A stretch of DNA of 64,000 nucleotides from Stenotrophomonas acidaminiphila (GCA_002951995.1 CP019797.1:790501-854500); one strand, 5' to 3'. Shown: positions 26,547-36,028, numbered from the stretch's first letter. Program-made: numbers and translations. Notes: generated by a model not told the origin, from the sequence alone.

Positions 26547-27638
26547 ATGGGTATCAAATGCGGCATCGTCGGCCTGCCCAACGTCGGCAAGTCGACCCTG
26601 TTCAATGCGCTGACCAAGGCGGGCATCGCCGCGGCCAATTTCCCGTTCTGCACGATCGAGCCGAACACCGGCATCGTGCCGGTGCCGGATCCGCGGCTCG
26701 AGGCGCTGGCGGCCATCGTCAAGCCGGAGCGGGTGATCCCCACCACTATGGAGTTCGTGGACATCGCCGGGCTGGTCGCCGGCGCATCCAAGGGTGAGGG
26801 TCTGGGCAACAAGTTCCTGGCCCACATCCGCGAGACCGACGCCATCGCCCACGTGGTGCGCTGCTTCGAGGACGGCAACGTCATCCACGTCGCCAACAAG
26901 GTCGACCCGATCGCCGATATCGAAACCATCGATACCGAGCTGGCGCTGGCCGACCTGGAATCGGTGCTGAAGGCGCTGGACCGCGCCAACCGCGCGGCCA
27001 AGGCCAACGACAAGGAAGCGCTGGCGCGCAAGCCGGTGCTCGAGAAGCTGGCCGCGGCGCTCGACCAGGGCCGCTCGGCGCGCTCGGCCGGGCTCGATGC
27101 CGAGGAGAAGGCGCTGGTCCGCGACATGTTCCTGATCACGCTCAAGCCGCTGATGTACATCGCCAACGTCGCCGAGGACGGGTTCGAGAACAACCCGCAC
27201 CTGGACGCGGTGCGCGCCCGTGCCGAGGCCGAGGGCGCCGAGGTGGTGCCGGTATGTGCGGCGATCGAGGAAGAACTGGCGCAGCTGGACGACGCCGACC
27301 GCGACGAGTTCCTCAAGGACCTCGGCCTGGAAGAGCCGGGCCTGAACCGGGTGATCCGCGCCGGTTACAAACTGCTGGGCCTGCAGACCTATTTCACCGC
27401 CGGCGTGAAGGAAGTCCGCGCCTGGCAGCTGCGCGCCGGCTCCACCGCGCCGCAGGCCGCCGGCGTGATCCATACCGATTTCGAGCGTGGCTTCATCCGC
27501 GCCGAGACCATCGGCTACGACGACTTCATCACCCTCAAGGGCGAGCAGGGCGCCAAGGAAGCCGGCCGGCTGCGCCTGGAAGGCAAGGACTACATCGTCA
27601 AGGAAGGCGATGTGCTGCACTTCCGCTTCAACGTCTGA
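26547..27638 (+). CDS. ychF: redox-regulated ATPase YchF/OLA1
   Basis: YchF is an ancient Obg-related P-loop protein that prefers ATP and binds ribosomes, linked to stress response. The 363-residue protein, the same length as in E. coli, has the Walker A loop [14 protein letters not shown], the switch region [20 protein letters not shown], and the C-terminal TGS domain ([17 protein letters not shown] and [12 protein letters not shown]). It is the last gene of the lolB-ychF series and is followed by a hairpin at 27661. Confidence 0.97.
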   Translation: MGIKCGIVGLPNVGKSTLFNALTKAGIAAANFPFCTIEPNTGIVPVPDPRLEALAAIVKPERVIPTTMEFVDIAGLVAGASKGEGLGNKFLAHIRETDAIAHVVRCFEDGNVIHVANKVDPIADIETIDTELALADLESVLKALDRANRAAKANDKEALARKPVLEKLAAALDQGRSARSAGLDAEEKALVRDMFLITLKPLMYIANVAEDGFENNPHLDAVRARAEAEGAEVVPVCAAIEEELAQLDDADRDEFLKDLGLEEPGLNRVIRAGYKLLGLQTYFTAGVKEVRAWQLRAGSTAPQAAGVIHTDFERGFIRAETIGYDDFITLKGEQGAKEAGRLRLEGKDYIVKEGDVLHFRFNV

Positions 27639-27660
27639 TCCGCGGCGCACCGCCCGGAAC

Positions 27661-27689
27661 GCGAAGGCCCCGCAATGCGGGGCCTTCGC
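27661..27689 (+). terminator. hairpin terminator after ychF
   Basis: GCGAAGGCCCCGC-AAT-GCGGGGCCTTCGC is a perfect 13-bp stem with a three-base loop 22 bases after the ychF stop. The T run is weak (ATAT follows), so efficiency is uncertain. Confidence 0.7.
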
Positions 27690-27883
27690 ATATGTGGCCC
27701 GCGCCGGACGTCGTCACGGCGCCCGCCGCCCTGGACAAAAATGCGCCAGAGTGCGCGCCGTCCTTGCAGCACCGGCGCGCGTCAGGGTTTTCCACAGGCT
27801 TTTCCCTGCCTTCTGCACATGCGCTGTGGAGAACCCGGCAGGGCCCGGGTGGCATCGACGGGGCGGGGTGCCCAGGCGCGGAA

Positions 27884-27916
27884 AACGACAAGGCCCGCGA
27901 TGCGGGCCTTGTCGTT
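27884..27916 (-). terminator. terminator of the TonB-dependent receptor gene
   Basis: AACGACAAGGCCCGC, a GAT loop and GCGGGCCTTGTCGTT form a perfect 15-bp stem. Read on the minus strand it follows the receptor stop at 27936 and is trailed by TTTTC, as expected of a rho-independent terminator. Between it and the ychF hairpin (27690-27883) there is no gene, but two near-consensus DnaA boxes are present. Confidence 0.8.
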
Positions 27917-27935
27917 GTTGCGAGGAGCGGGCGTA

Positions 27936-30731
27936 TTACAGCGGCTTGCCGCCCAGCTTCCAGGTGACCTGCACGAAGTAGCTGCGGCCCGTGCTGTCGA
28001 ACCAGGCGGTGTCGTAGTACGGGTAGTTGGCCCAGGTCGGGTCCTTCGGCGGCATCTTGTCGAACAGGTTGTTGACCGACAGCGACACCCGCAGATGATC
28101 GCTGATGTCGTAGCGCGCGCCGGCGTTGAAGCGCCAGGTGGCCTGGGTCCAGGCGTCGTCGTCGTAGTTCGGGACGCGGCCCAGATAGTTGCCGAACAGG
28201 CTGGCGCCCCACGCCCCCTTGTCCCAGTTCACGCCCACGTTCGCCTTGGCCCGCGGCAGCGCGGGGCTGAAGGTCTCGTAGTGCAGCATGTCCTCGGACG
28301 CGTCGCCCGGGTAGCGCTGGAAGGTGTGGTCCTTGACCCAGGTGTAGTTGCCGTTGATGCGGAAATCGCCGGCCCGGGTCTGCAGCCGGTAGCTGGCGGC
28401 GACGTCGATGCCGGAGGTTTCCTCCTTGGCGATGTTGATCGGCGCGAAGCGCACGCTGCTGATGTCGCCATCGGCATCGCGGATCACCCGGGCAAGCGCG
28501 TCCTGGCAGGTCGGCGAATTGATGTCCACGGCCACGCCGGCGTCGGTCTTGCCGAGGCGGCAGTTGGCCTCGGTGATGCGCAGCCGCTCGCGGTCCTGCA
28601 CCTGGACCTGGTTCATGACCTTGATCTGGTAGTAGTCCACCGCCAGGTCGAGGCCGTCCAGCGGTGACCAGACGAAGCCGGCCGAGAACGACTTGCTGGT
28701 CTCCACGCCCAGCTCGATGTTGCCCTTGTAGACGTCGAAGGTGCTCACGTCCCAGCTGCCATCGTCGTAGCAGTCACCGTCGCTGAAGCCCGGCTCCTCG
28801 CTGCGGCACTGGTAGTAGTCGGTGGCGTAGCGGGTGCGGTAGTAGTCGTCGCCGGCGAACAGGTAGTGCATGTCCGGCGCGCGGAAGCCGGTGCCATAGG
28901 AGCTGCGCACCAGCAGGGTGTCGAGCGGGCGCCATTCCAGGCCCGCGCTGTAGGTGAACTTGCCCGGGTGCTTGCCGCCGTAGCTGTAGCGGTCGTAGCG
29001 TCCGGCCAGGCTGGCCTGCAGGGTGGACAGCACCGGGATGCGCAGTTCGCCCGCGGCACTCCAGTGGTTGCGGCTGCCGCTGCCGTCGCCGTAGCGCGGA
29101 CCGGTGTAGGCGTCCTCGGTCAGGGCCAGCGGATCGGGGTTGATGCGGTAGGACTGGCGGCCATACTCGATCGCACCGGCAAAGCCCACGTCGCCGGCCG
29201 GCAGCGAGAACAGCGCGGTGTTGTCGGCGGTGAAGCTGACGTTGTCGTTCTTGGCCACCGGGCGGAACGTGGACATGGCCGCGATGGAGGCGAACTCGGC
29301 CGGCGTCAGCGGGGTGAACAGGCGCGTCGGGTCCGGGTTGTAGATCGCGTAGCCGCTGTCGGTGTAGCCCAGTCGCTCGCCCAGGAAGAAACGGTTGGCG
29401 GCGTCGGCCTTGATCCGCGGCATCTCTACGTCGGCCTTGTACTGCGAATGGTTCCAGGCCGCTTCCCAGTTCCACGCCTCGGCGAAGATGCCCTTGAGGC
29501 CGGTGGTCACCGCCAGCGTCTTCTGGGTGGTGGTGTTCATGCGGTTGCGCAGCCCGCCGATCTCTTCCGGCGAGAACTGCCGCGACCAGATCTCGCGGCT
29601 GTCGGTGGCGGCGTTGTAGAACACCTTGTTGCGGTAGTTGTTGGTCGACGCCGGGTCGTGGAACTCCCAGCCCATGACGTCGCTGACGACGTCGTTGCCG
29701 TTGGTGCCGGTCAGCAGGCGCACCGTCTGGTGGCCGGCCTGCAGGTCGGCGAACCACGACAGCTCGTCGTTGAAGCGGTATTCGAACGAACCGTAGGCGT
29801 TGATGCCCTTGCGCTCGTTCTGGATCGTGCGGTACGCGATGGCCCGCTCACTGCCGCAGTAGGGCTCGCCGAAGCGGTCCTCGGCCAGGTGGGTGGTGCC
29901 GTCGTTCAGCCCCGACAGCGCCTTGCAGCCATCGGCGGGCGCGATGTTGACGTCGTCTTCCCAGTTGGTGATCTGGGCGATCAGGCGCGGCAGGCGGCGG
30001 CGCTCGGTCGGCGCGTCCAGGGTGGAATCCTGCACGTTGCGCTGGGTACCCCACAGCGGGCGCTTGTTGAGCAGCTCCATGCCGACGATGCCGCTGAAAT
30101 TGCCATGCTCGAAGCCGGTGGTGAGGGTCAGGTCATGCGATTCGCCACCGCCGCGGCTGGTGTCGCCATAGCGGTAATCGATGGTGGTGCCGTCGGTGGA
30201 CTTCTTCAGGATGAAGTTGATCACGCCGGCCATCGCGTCCGAGCCGTAGACCGCCGATGCGCTGCCGGTCAGCACCTCGATGCGGTCGATCATGCCCAGC
30301 GGGATGTTGCCGATGTCGGTGAAGTTGCTCCTGCCGTTGAGCGGCAGCGGGAAATCGGCGATGCGGCGGCCGTTGATCAGCACCAGGGTGTGGTTGGGGC
30401 CGAGGCCGCGCAGGTCGACCGCCTGCGCGCCGGGCGTCGACTGTGCGCCGGTGGTGTTCTGCTGGCCCTGCACGGTGCCGCTGTTCTGGCTGAGCGAACG
30501 CAGGACGTCGGGGACGGAGGTGAAACCGGCCGACTGGATCTGCTCGGCGGTCACCACGGTGACCGGGGCGGGGCCTTCCACCTGCGCGCGCGGGATGCGC
30601 GAACCGGTGACCTGCACGGTATCCAGTTGCTTGGTTTGATCGTTGTCGGTGCTCTGGGCCAAGGCCGTTGCGGAGGCGGCCATGCCAAGCAGGGCCAACT
30701 GGATCGAACACACCATTGCGTGTTTGCGCAT
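27936..30731 (-). CDS. TonB-dependent receptor
   Basis: A 931-residue outer-membrane transporter. It has a signal peptide (1-26, ending ALAQ), a TonB-box-like segment DTVQVTG at 37-43, a plug domain with VTVVTAEQIQSAG, VDLRGLGPNHTLVLINGRRI and VYGSDAMAGVINFIL, and a beta-barrel of about 700 residues rich in aromatic strands. The last residues are VTWKLGGKPL, without the usual terminal aromatic residue. Such receptors import large or scarce nutrients using the proton gradient. The substrate cannot be read from sequence, but the gene is divergent from a cyanophycinase and an isoaspartyl peptidase, which suggests aspartyl peptides. It has its own terminator at 27884-27916. Confidence 0.93.
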   Translation of the reverse strand: MRKHAMVCSIQLALLGMAASATALAQSTDNDQTKQLDTVQVTGSRIPRAQVEGPAPVTVVTAEQIQSAGFTSVPDVLRSLSQNSGTVQGQQNTTGAQSTPGAQAVDLRGLGPNHTLVLINGRRIADFPLPLNGRSNFTDIGNIPLGMIDRIEVLTGSASAVYGSDAMAGVINFILKKSTDGTTIDYRYGDTSRGGGESHDLTLTTGFEHGNFSGIVGMELLNKRPLWGTQRNVQDSTLDAPTERRRLPRLIAQITNWEDDVNIAPADGCKALSGLNDGTTHLAEDRFGEPYCGSERAIAYRTIQNERKGINAYGSFEYRFNDELSWFADLQAGHQTVRLLTGTNGNDVVSDVMGWEFHDPASTNNYRNKVFYNAATDSREIWSRQFSPEEIGGLRNRMNTTTQKTLAVTTGLKGIFAEAWNWEAAWNHSQYKADVEMPRIKADAANRFFLGERLGYTDSGYAIYNPDPTRLFTPLTPAEFASIAAMSTFRPVAKNDNVSFTADNTALFSLPAGDVGFAGAIEYGRQSYRINPDPLALTEDAYTGPRYGDGSGSRNHWSAAGELRIPVLSTLQASLAGRYDRYSYGGKHPGKFTYSAGLEWRPLDTLLVRSSYGTGFRAPDMHYLFAGDDYYRTRYATDYYQCRSEEPGFSDGDCYDDGSWDVSTFDVYKGNIELGVETSKSFSAGFVWSPLDGLDLAVDYYQIKVMNQVQVQDRERLRITEANCRLGKTDAGVAVDINSPTCQDALARVIRDADGDISSVRFAPINIAKEETSGIDVAASYRLQTRAGDFRINGNYTWVKDHTFQRYPGDASEDMLHYETFSPALPRAKANVGVNWDKGAWGASLFGNYLGRVPNYDDDAWTQATWRFNAGARYDISDHLRVSLSVNNLFDKMPPKDPTWANYPYYDTAWFDSTGRSYFVQVTWKLGGKPL

Positions 30732-30844
30732 GAATCAGGTCTCTGCTGAAAGTGTTCCGGAAAGTGTCTGGCCGGCCCGCGCAAGCGCCGGGAGCCCCGG
30801 CAAACGTGAATGGGGCGTGATCATCTAACACCTTTTTTACACGC

Positions 30845-30873
30845 TTGACCACTGCCGGAAAGTCTGGCATTAC
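30845..30873 (+). promoter_or_regulatory. possible promoter of the cyanophycinase gene
   Basis: TTGACC at 30845-30850 matches five of six bases of a -35 box. Seventeen bases later CATTAC (30868-30873) is a weak -10 box. The gene starts 37 bases downstream. The AT-rich CCTTTTTT stretch just upstream could assist polymerase. Confidence 0.4.
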
Positions 30874-30876
30874 GGT

Positions 30877-30892
30877 ATGGAAGCGATTACAT
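30877..30892. promoter_or_regulatory. LacI-family-type operator candidate
   Basis: ATGGAAGCGATTACAT is a near palindrome (12 of 16 positions symmetric) with the core AAGCGATT, which fits the AANCGNTT core bound by LacI/GalR-family repressors. It lies just after the possible -10 box and 18 bases before the cyanophycinase start, a place where a bound repressor would block transcription. No LacI-type gene is in the window. Confidence 0.4.
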
Positions 30893-30910
30893 GATGGTCT
30901 GGAGGGCGGT

Positions 30911-31932
30911 ATGAGGCGGATGGTGTCCCGATGCGGGCGGTTGGCCCTGGTGCTGGTGGCGCTCGGCATGGCCGGCGGCGCGGTTGCCGCGGGGAGCAGG
31001 GGGCTGTCGGATCCGGGCTACCGCTATTACGAAGTGGGCGACCTGGACGCCGAGCGGCCCGGCCAGACCCAGGCGGCGATGATGCTGATGGGCGGCGGCG
31101 ACTGGGTTCCCGAAGCCTTCCACTGGTGGGTCGAGCGCGCCGGCAACGGCCGCGTGGTGATCCTGCGCGCCTCCGGCGACGACAACCTGCAGAACGAGCT
31201 GTACTACGACATCGGCGGGGTCACCTCGGTGCAGACCCTGGTGTTCGACAGCCGCAAGGCCGCCGACGACCCGGCGGTGCTGCGGGTGGTGCGCGGCGCC
31301 GACGCCATCTTCATCGCCGGCGGCGACCAGTCCCGCTACATCCGCTTCTGGAAGGGGACCGAGCTGAACCAGGCCCTCAACGAGCACGTCGCCGCGGGCA
31401 AGCCGATCGGTGGCACCAGCGCCGGGCTGGCGATCCTCGGGGGTACAGCTATGGCGCGCTGGACGGTGGCAGCGTCAACTCGCCCACCGCGCTGAGCGAC
31501 CCGATGGGCAGCAAGGTCACCATGGACCAGGACTTCCTGACCATGCCCTATCTTTCCAACGTGGTCACCGACACCCATTTCGCCAAGCGCGAGCGCCTGG
31601 GCCGGCTGATCGTGTTCGTCGCCCGCGCCGCCCAGGAGAAGGGGCAGGACGACATCGTCGGCATCGGCGTGGATGAAGACACCGCGCTGTGCGTCGAGGC
31701 CGATGGCCGCGGCCGCGTCTACTCGCTCGACGACGGCTATGCCTGGCTGGTGATGCCGCACCGCACCGCCGACCGCCTGAGCAGCGGCGAATCGCTGGAA
31801 TTCAGCTCCATCCCGGTGACCGGGGTGGGCGCCGGCAGCCGCCTGCACCTGGACGGGTTCACCGTCGACAACCCGGCCTTCACCGCCGTCGCCAACGTGG
31901 TCGATGGCGAACTGGAGCTGCAGCCGGACTGA
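30911..31932 (+). CDS. secreted cyanophycinase, peptidase S51 family (frameshifted as read)
   Basis: Cyanophycinases cut the storage polymer multi-L-arginyl-poly-aspartate into beta-Asp-Arg dipeptides. A signal peptide (residues 1-27, LALVLVALGMAGGAVAA) implies export. Family motifs are AMMLMGGGDWVPEAF, FIAGGDQSRYIRFWKGT and the nucleophile loop GGTSAGLAILGG with Ser170. The frame shifts at GGGGG 31439-31443; adding one G gives LAILGGYSYGALDGGS and a 340-residue protein that continues DQDFLTMPYLSNVVTDTHF. The histidine in TDTHFAKRERLGR is the usual catalytic partner region. The gene is followed by an isoaspartyl peptidase that could split the dipeptides. The break is probably a sequencing error. 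Confidence 0.88.
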
Positions 31933-31960
31933 TGCCTGCGCGCGCAGCCCGGATGGACGT

Positions 31961-31988
31961 GGAAGGGGCTTCGGCCCCTTCCCGCGTT
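31961..31988 (+). terminator. UUCG-loop hairpin after the cyanophycinase gene
   Basis: GGAAGGGGC-TTCG-GCCCCTTCC forms a 9-bp stem closed by the very stable UUCG tetraloop, followed by CGCGTTTC. It begins 28 bases after the stop. It could end the cyanophycinase transcript or attenuate reading into the peptidase gene. Confidence 0.65.
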
Positions 31989-32086
31989 TCAGGGGGGGGC
32001 GTGGATGGCAGCGGCCGTGGCGACAGCGTCTGTTCAGACCCATGAAGGCGTGCCTAGAATCGGGCACCTTTCCTGAGTGAAGAAAC

Positions 32087-33106
32087 ATGAAGCTGACTTC
32101 CGCGGTATTGCTGGGCCTGGCGTCGTTGTCTTCCGTGTCGGCGGTGGCCGCGCCGGCCTCCCCCCTGCTGGTGATCCACGGTGGCGCCGGCGTGGAGCGC
32201 CAGGACCTCAACCCGGAGGAAGTGCGCGCGGCGCGCGCCGCGCTGGAGGCGGCGCTGCGCAAGGGGCACGAGGCGCTGGCGGCCGGCAAGCCGGCGATGG
32301 ATGCGGTCACCGCCGCGATCACCGTGCTGGAGAACGACCCGACCTTCAATGCCGGTCGTGGCGCGGTCTTCACCCATGACGGCAAGAACGAGCTCGATGC
32401 CTCGCTGATGGACGGCGCCACCCTGCGCGCGGGCGCGGTGGCGGGCGTGCACACCGTCAAGAACCCGATCCTGCTGGCGCGCGCGGTGATGGAGCATTCG
32501 CCGCACGTCATGATGATCGGGCAGGGCGCGGAGATGTTCGCCGCCGAGCAGAAGATCGAGCAGGTGGATCCGTCCTACTTCCGCACCGAGAAGCGCTGGC
32601 AGCAGCTGCAGCGCGCGCTGAAGGAAGAGGCCGCCGGGCAGGCGCACGCCGACCTGGAGACGGCCAAGCATTTCGGTACCGTCGGCGCGGTCGCGCTCGA
32701 CGCGCAGGGCAAGCTGGCCGCGGGCACCTCCACCGGCGGCATGACCAACAAGCGCTACGGGCGCGTGGGCGACTCCCCGATCATCGGCGCCGGCACCTAT
32801 GCCAGCGACAGCTGCGCGGTGTCGGGTACCGGCTGGGGCGAGTTCTACATCCGCCTGGCCGCGGCCCACGAGATCTGCTCGCGCATGAAGTACCTCGGCG
32901 AAACCCCGGCCCAGGCCGGCGACGAGGTCATCGTCAAGCGCCTGCCGGCGATGGGCGGCGATGGTGGCGCGATCGTGCTGTCGGCCGACGGCAAGGCGGC
33001 TACGCCGTTCAACACCGAGGGCATGTACCGCGGCTGGATCGGTGCCGACGGCGTGCCGCACGTGGCGATTTTCGCCGACGAGAAGCTGAAGATGCCGGGC
33101 GAGTGA
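32087..33106 (+). CDS. exported isoaspartyl peptidase/L-asparaginase (Ntn hydrolase)
   Basis: This plant-type asparaginase family enzyme hydrolyses beta-aspartyl dipeptides and asparagine. The 339-residue precursor has a signal peptide (LTSAVLLGLASLSSVSAVAA) and the family start LLVIHGGAGVER. Self-cleavage should occur before Thr198 in KHFGTVGAVALD, making Thr198 the N-terminal nucleophile of the beta chain; TSTGGMTNKRYGRVGDSPII and GTGWGEFYIR follow as in the family. Downstream of a cyanophycinase it fits the second step of cyanophycin breakdown, releasing aspartate and arginine in the periplasm. A GAAATTTTC inverted repeat and the tRNA-tuf promoter follow it. Confidence 0.93.
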   Translation: MKLTSAVLLGLASLSSVSAVAAPASPLLVIHGGAGVERQDLNPEEVRAARAALEAALRKGHEALAAGKPAMDAVTAAITVLENDPTFNAGRGAVFTHDGKNELDASLMDGATLRAGAVAGVHTVKNPILLARAVMEHSPHVMMIGQGAEMFAAEQKIEQVDPSYFRTEKRWQQLQRALKEEAAGQAHADLETAKHFGTVGAVALDAQGKLAAGTSTGGMTNKRYGRVGDSPIIGAGTYASDSCAVSGTGWGEFYIRLAAAHEICSRMKYLGETPAQAGDEVIVKRLPAMGGDGGAIVLSADGKAATPFNTEGMYRGWIGADGVPHVAIFADEKLKMPGE

Positions 33107-33128
33107 GCGGGTCGCGCTGCCGGTGACG

Positions 33129-33186
33129 GAAATTTTCGCGGAATGTGAAAATTTCTGTTGACAGCATCGCGGGCCATCACCAGAAT
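33129..33186 (+). promoter_or_regulatory. promoter of the tRNA-Tyr-Gly-Thr-tuf operon with AT-rich inverted repeat
   Basis: A consensus -35 box TTGACA (33158-33163) and CAGAAT (33181-33186) are spaced by 17 bases, followed by a GC-rich discriminator AGCGGGCTC typical of stringently controlled promoters. Just upstream, GAAATTTTC (33129-33137) and GAAAATTTC (33147-33155) form a perfect 9-bp inverted repeat of AT-rich sequence. It sits where an UP element would be and could also end the preceding peptidase transcript. Confidence 0.8.
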
Positions 33187-33243
33187 AGCGGGCTCTCCCA
33201 CCCCTGACCGGTTAGGCCAAGGTCATCAGAAAAGGGGTGGAGC

Positions 33244-33329
33244 GGAGGGATACCCAAGCGGCCAACGGGGGCAGACTGTAAATCTGCTGGCTTACGCCTT
33301 CGGTGGTTCGAATCCACCTCCCTCCACCA
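33244..33329 (+). tRNA. tRNA-Tyr (anticodon GTA)
   Basis: A complete class II tRNA of 86 bases with a long variable arm (CTGGCTTACGCCTTCGG region). The acceptor stem GGAGGGA pairs with TCCCTCC, the anticodon GTA is at 33278-33280, the T arm has GGTTCGAATCC, and CCA is encoded. It is the first of three tRNAs ahead of tuf, the same arrangement as in the E. coli tufB operon. Confidence 0.97.
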
Positions 33330-33356
33330 GTTTCATGTTGTGGCTGTTTTCCCGGT

Positions 33357-33430
<74 letters not shown>

Positions 33431-33467
33431 TTGAACGAAATTGAAAACATGTCATAATACAAAACTC

Positions 33468-33543
33468 GCTCACGTAGCTCAGTCGGTAGAGCACCTCCTT
33501 GGTAAGGAGGAGGTCGAAGGTTCGATTCCTTTCGTGAGCACCA
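33468..33543 (+). tRNA. tRNA-Thr (anticodon GGT)
   Basis: A complete 76-base tRNA. The acceptor stem GCTCACG pairs with CGTGAGC, the anticodon GGT is at 33501-33503, the T arm has GGTTCGATTCC, and CCA is encoded. The tuf start lies 47 bases downstream. Confidence 0.97.
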
Positions 33544-33590
33544 TCTTGCTCAAAGCGCCATAACCAACCAGTTACCGAGAAGAAGCAGCC

Positions 33591-34781
33591 ATGTCCAAGG
33601 GTAAGTTCGAGCGTACCAAGCCGCACGTCAACGTCGGCACCATCGGCCACGTCGACCATGGCAAGACCACGCTGACCGCCGCGCTGACCAAGATCGGTGC
33701 CGAGCGTTTCGGTGGCGAGTTCAAGGACTACTCCTCGATCGACGCCGCGCCGGAAGAGAAGGCGCGTGGCATCACGATCTCGACCGCGCACGTCGAGTAT
33801 GAATCCGCGACCCGCCACTACGCCCACGTGGACTGCCCGGGCCACGCCGACTACGTGAAGAACATGATCACCGGTGCGGCGCAGATGGACGGCGCGATCC
33901 TGGTGTGCTCGGCCGCCGACGGCCCGATGCCGCAGACCCGCGAGCACATCCTGCTGTCGCGCCAGGTTGGCGTGCCGTACATCGTCGTGTTCCTGAACAA
34001 GGCCGACATGGTGGACGACGCCGAGCTGCTGGAACTGGTCGAGATGGAAGTGCGCGAGCTGCTGAGCAAGTACGACTTCCCGGGCGATGACACCCCGATC
34101 GTGCACGGTTCGGCCCGTCTGGCGCTGGAAGGCGACCAGAGCGACATCGGCGTGCCGGCGATCCTGAAGCTGGTCGATGCCCTCGACAGCTGGATCCCGA
34201 CCCCGGAGCGCGACATCGACAAGCCGTTCCTGATGCCGGTGGAAGACGTGTTCTCGATCTCGGGCCGCGGCACCGTGGTGACCGGCCGTATCGAGCGCGG
34301 CATCATCAAGGTGGGTGACGAAATCGAAATCGTCGGCATCCGTCCGACCCAGAAGACCACCGTCACCGGCGTGGAAATGTTCCGCAAGCTGCTGGACCAG
34401 GGCCAGGCGGGCGACAACGCGGGCCTGCTGCTGCGCGGCACCAAGCGTGACGACGTGGAGCGCGGCCAGGTGCTGGCCAAGCCGGGTTCGATCACCCCGC
34501 ACACCGAGTTCGAAGCCGAGGTGTACGTGCTGTCCAAGGACGAAGGTGGCCGTCACACCCCGTTCTTCAAGGGCTACCGTCCGCAGTTCTACTTCCGTAC
34601 CACCGACATCACCGGCGCCGTGCAGCTGCCGGAAGGCGTCGAGATGGTGATGCCGGGCGACAACGTGAAGATGTCGGTCACGCTGATCAACCCGGTGGCG
34701 ATGGACGAAGGCCTGCGCTTCGCCATCCGCGAAGGCGGCCGCACCGTCGGTGCTGGCGTCGTCGCCAAGATCACCAAGTAA
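33591..34781 (+). CDS. tuf: elongation factor Tu (first copy)
   Basis: EF-Tu delivers aminoacyl-tRNA to the ribosome with GTP. The 396-residue protein has the P loop GHVDHGKT (19-26), [25 protein letters not shown] and NKAD guanine-binding motifs, followed by beta-barrel domains 2 and 3. Its protein sequence appears identical to the second copy at 50914, while the DNA differs at about eight synonymous positions seen by eye. It forms one operon with tRNA-Tyr, tRNA-Gly and tRNA-Thr and is followed by tRNA-Trp, secE and nusG. Confidence 0.98.
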   Translation: MSKGKFERTKPHVNVGTIGHVDHGKTTLTAALTKIGAERFGGEFKDYSSIDAAPEEKARGITISTAHVEYESATRHYAHVDCPGHADYVKNMITGAAQMDGAILVCSAADGPMPQTREHILLSRQVGVPYIVVFLNKADMVDDAELLELVEMEVRELLSKYDFPGDDTPIVHGSARLALEGDQSDIGVPAILKLVDALDSWIPTPERDIDKPFLMPVEDVFSISGRGTVVTGRIERGIIKVGDEIEIVGIRPTQKTTVTGVEMFRKLLDQGQAGDNAGLLLRGTKRDDVERGQVLAKPGSITPHTEFEAEVYVLSKDEGGRHTPFFKGYRPQFYFRTTDITGAVQLPEGVEMVMPGDNVKMSVTLINPVAMDEGLRFAIREGGRTVGAGVVAKITK

Positions 34782-34888
34782 GCCTGCAGTACCCGGCGGT
34801 AGTTGAGTCTGCCGCTGGTACGCGAATGGCGGGCCGGGAACCTCGGTCCGCCTTCGCCGTCTAAGGGACGTGAAACAAGCCAAGTCAT

Positions 34889-34964
<76 letters not shown>

Positions 34965-35011
34965 CTTGCCACCTATCCAGTGACCTTGGTCGCGCCCGCA
35001 GCAAGAGTCGG

Positions 35012-35419
35012 ATGAACAGCAAGATCGAGCATTCCAAGAGCGCCGCCTCCGGTGGCGATATGGTCAAGTACGTTGGCGCCGCCCTGCTGGTGCTGGCGGG
35101 CTTGTTCGTCTGGTTCTGGTTCTCCACTCCGGCGCGCGCGGTGCAGCTCGGTGCCTGGTCGGGTCAGCTGCGTGCGCTGGCCGTGGTCGTCGGCCTGGTC
35201 GCCGGCGGCGCGTTGTTCATGCTCACCGCCAAGGGCCACCAGGTCCGCGAATTCCTTTCCGAGTCCCGGTTCGAGCTGCGCAAGGTCGTATGGCCGACCC
35301 GCCAGGAAGCCATCCGCATGACCTGGGTGGTGATCGTGGTCGTGATCGTGCTGAGCCTGCTGCTGGGTGGCTTCGACTTCGTGATCCAGAAGCTGACCCA
35401 GTGGTTCCTGGGGCGTTGA
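35012..35419 (+). CDS. secE: preprotein translocase subunit SecE
   Basis: SecE is the essential clamp of the SecYEG channel. The 135-residue protein has three hydrophobic segments, as in the E. coli type: [38 protein letters not shown] and the conserved C-terminal helix [20 protein letters not shown]. Between them lies the family motif [21 protein letters not shown] chose the ATG at 35012; an earlier in-frame ATG at 34904 is inside tRNA-Trp. nusG follows after 10 bases. Confidence 0.95.
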   Translation: MNSKIEHSKSAASGGDMVKYVGAALLVLAGLFVWFWFSTPARAVQLGAWSGQLRALAVVVGLVAGGALFMLTAKGHQVREFLSESRFELRKVVWPTRQEAIRMTWVVIVVVIVLSLLLGGFDFVIQKLTQWFLGR

Positions 35420-35429
35420 GGAGATAACA

Positions 35430-35990
35430 GTGAAACGTTGGTACGTCGTCCATGCCTATTCGGGCTTCGAGAAGTCGGTTGCCCAGGCTCTGCGTGACCG
35501 CATCGCCCGCGAGGGCATGGAGGAGCGTTTCGGCGACGTCCTGGTTCCGACCGAGGAAGTGGTGGAAATGCGCTCCGGCCAGAAGCGCCGTTCCGAGCGC
35601 AAGTTCTTCCCGGGTTACGTGCTGGTCCAGATCGAGACCCACGAGGAAGCCGGCATTCCGCGCATCGACAACGAAAGCTGGCACCTGGTCAAGGAAACCC
35701 CGAAGGTGCTGGGCTTCATCGGCGGCACCGCCGACCGCCCGCTGCCGATCCGTGACGACGAAGCCGCTGCCATCCTGGATCGCGTCCAGGAAGGCGTCGA
35801 GAAGCCGCGCCCGAAGGTGCTGTTCGAACCGGGCCAGATGGTCCGTGTCATCGACGGTCCGTTCAACGACTTCAATGGCGTGGTCGAGGAAGTCAACTAC
35901 GAGAAGAGCCGCCTGCGCGTGTCGGTGCTGATCTTTGGTCGCGCCACCCCGGTCGAGCTCGAGTTCGGCCAGGTCGAAAAGGCGGTCTGA
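35430..35990 (+). CDS. nusG: transcription termination/antitermination factor NusG
   Basis: NusG binds RNA polymerase and links it to Rho and the ribosome. The 186-residue protein begins [20 protein letters not shown] (NGN domain), has the [11 protein letters not shown] motif, and ends with a KOW domain [19 protein letters not shown]. The start codon is GTG with GAGGAGA upstream. It is paired with secE as in most bacteria. Confidence 0.97.
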   Translation: MKRWYVVHAYSGFEKSVAQALRDRIAREGMEERFGDVLVPTEEVVEMRSGQKRRSERKFFPGYVLVQIETHEEAGIPRIDNESWHLVKETPKVLGFIGGTADRPLPIRDDEAAAILDRVQEGVEKPRPKVLFEPGQMVRVIDGPFNDFNGVVEEVNYEKSRLRVSVLIFGRATPVELEFGQVEKAV

Positions 35991-36028
35991 ACCGTGCCGC
36001 CAGCCTGTTCAGGTTGGCGGCATAAAAA

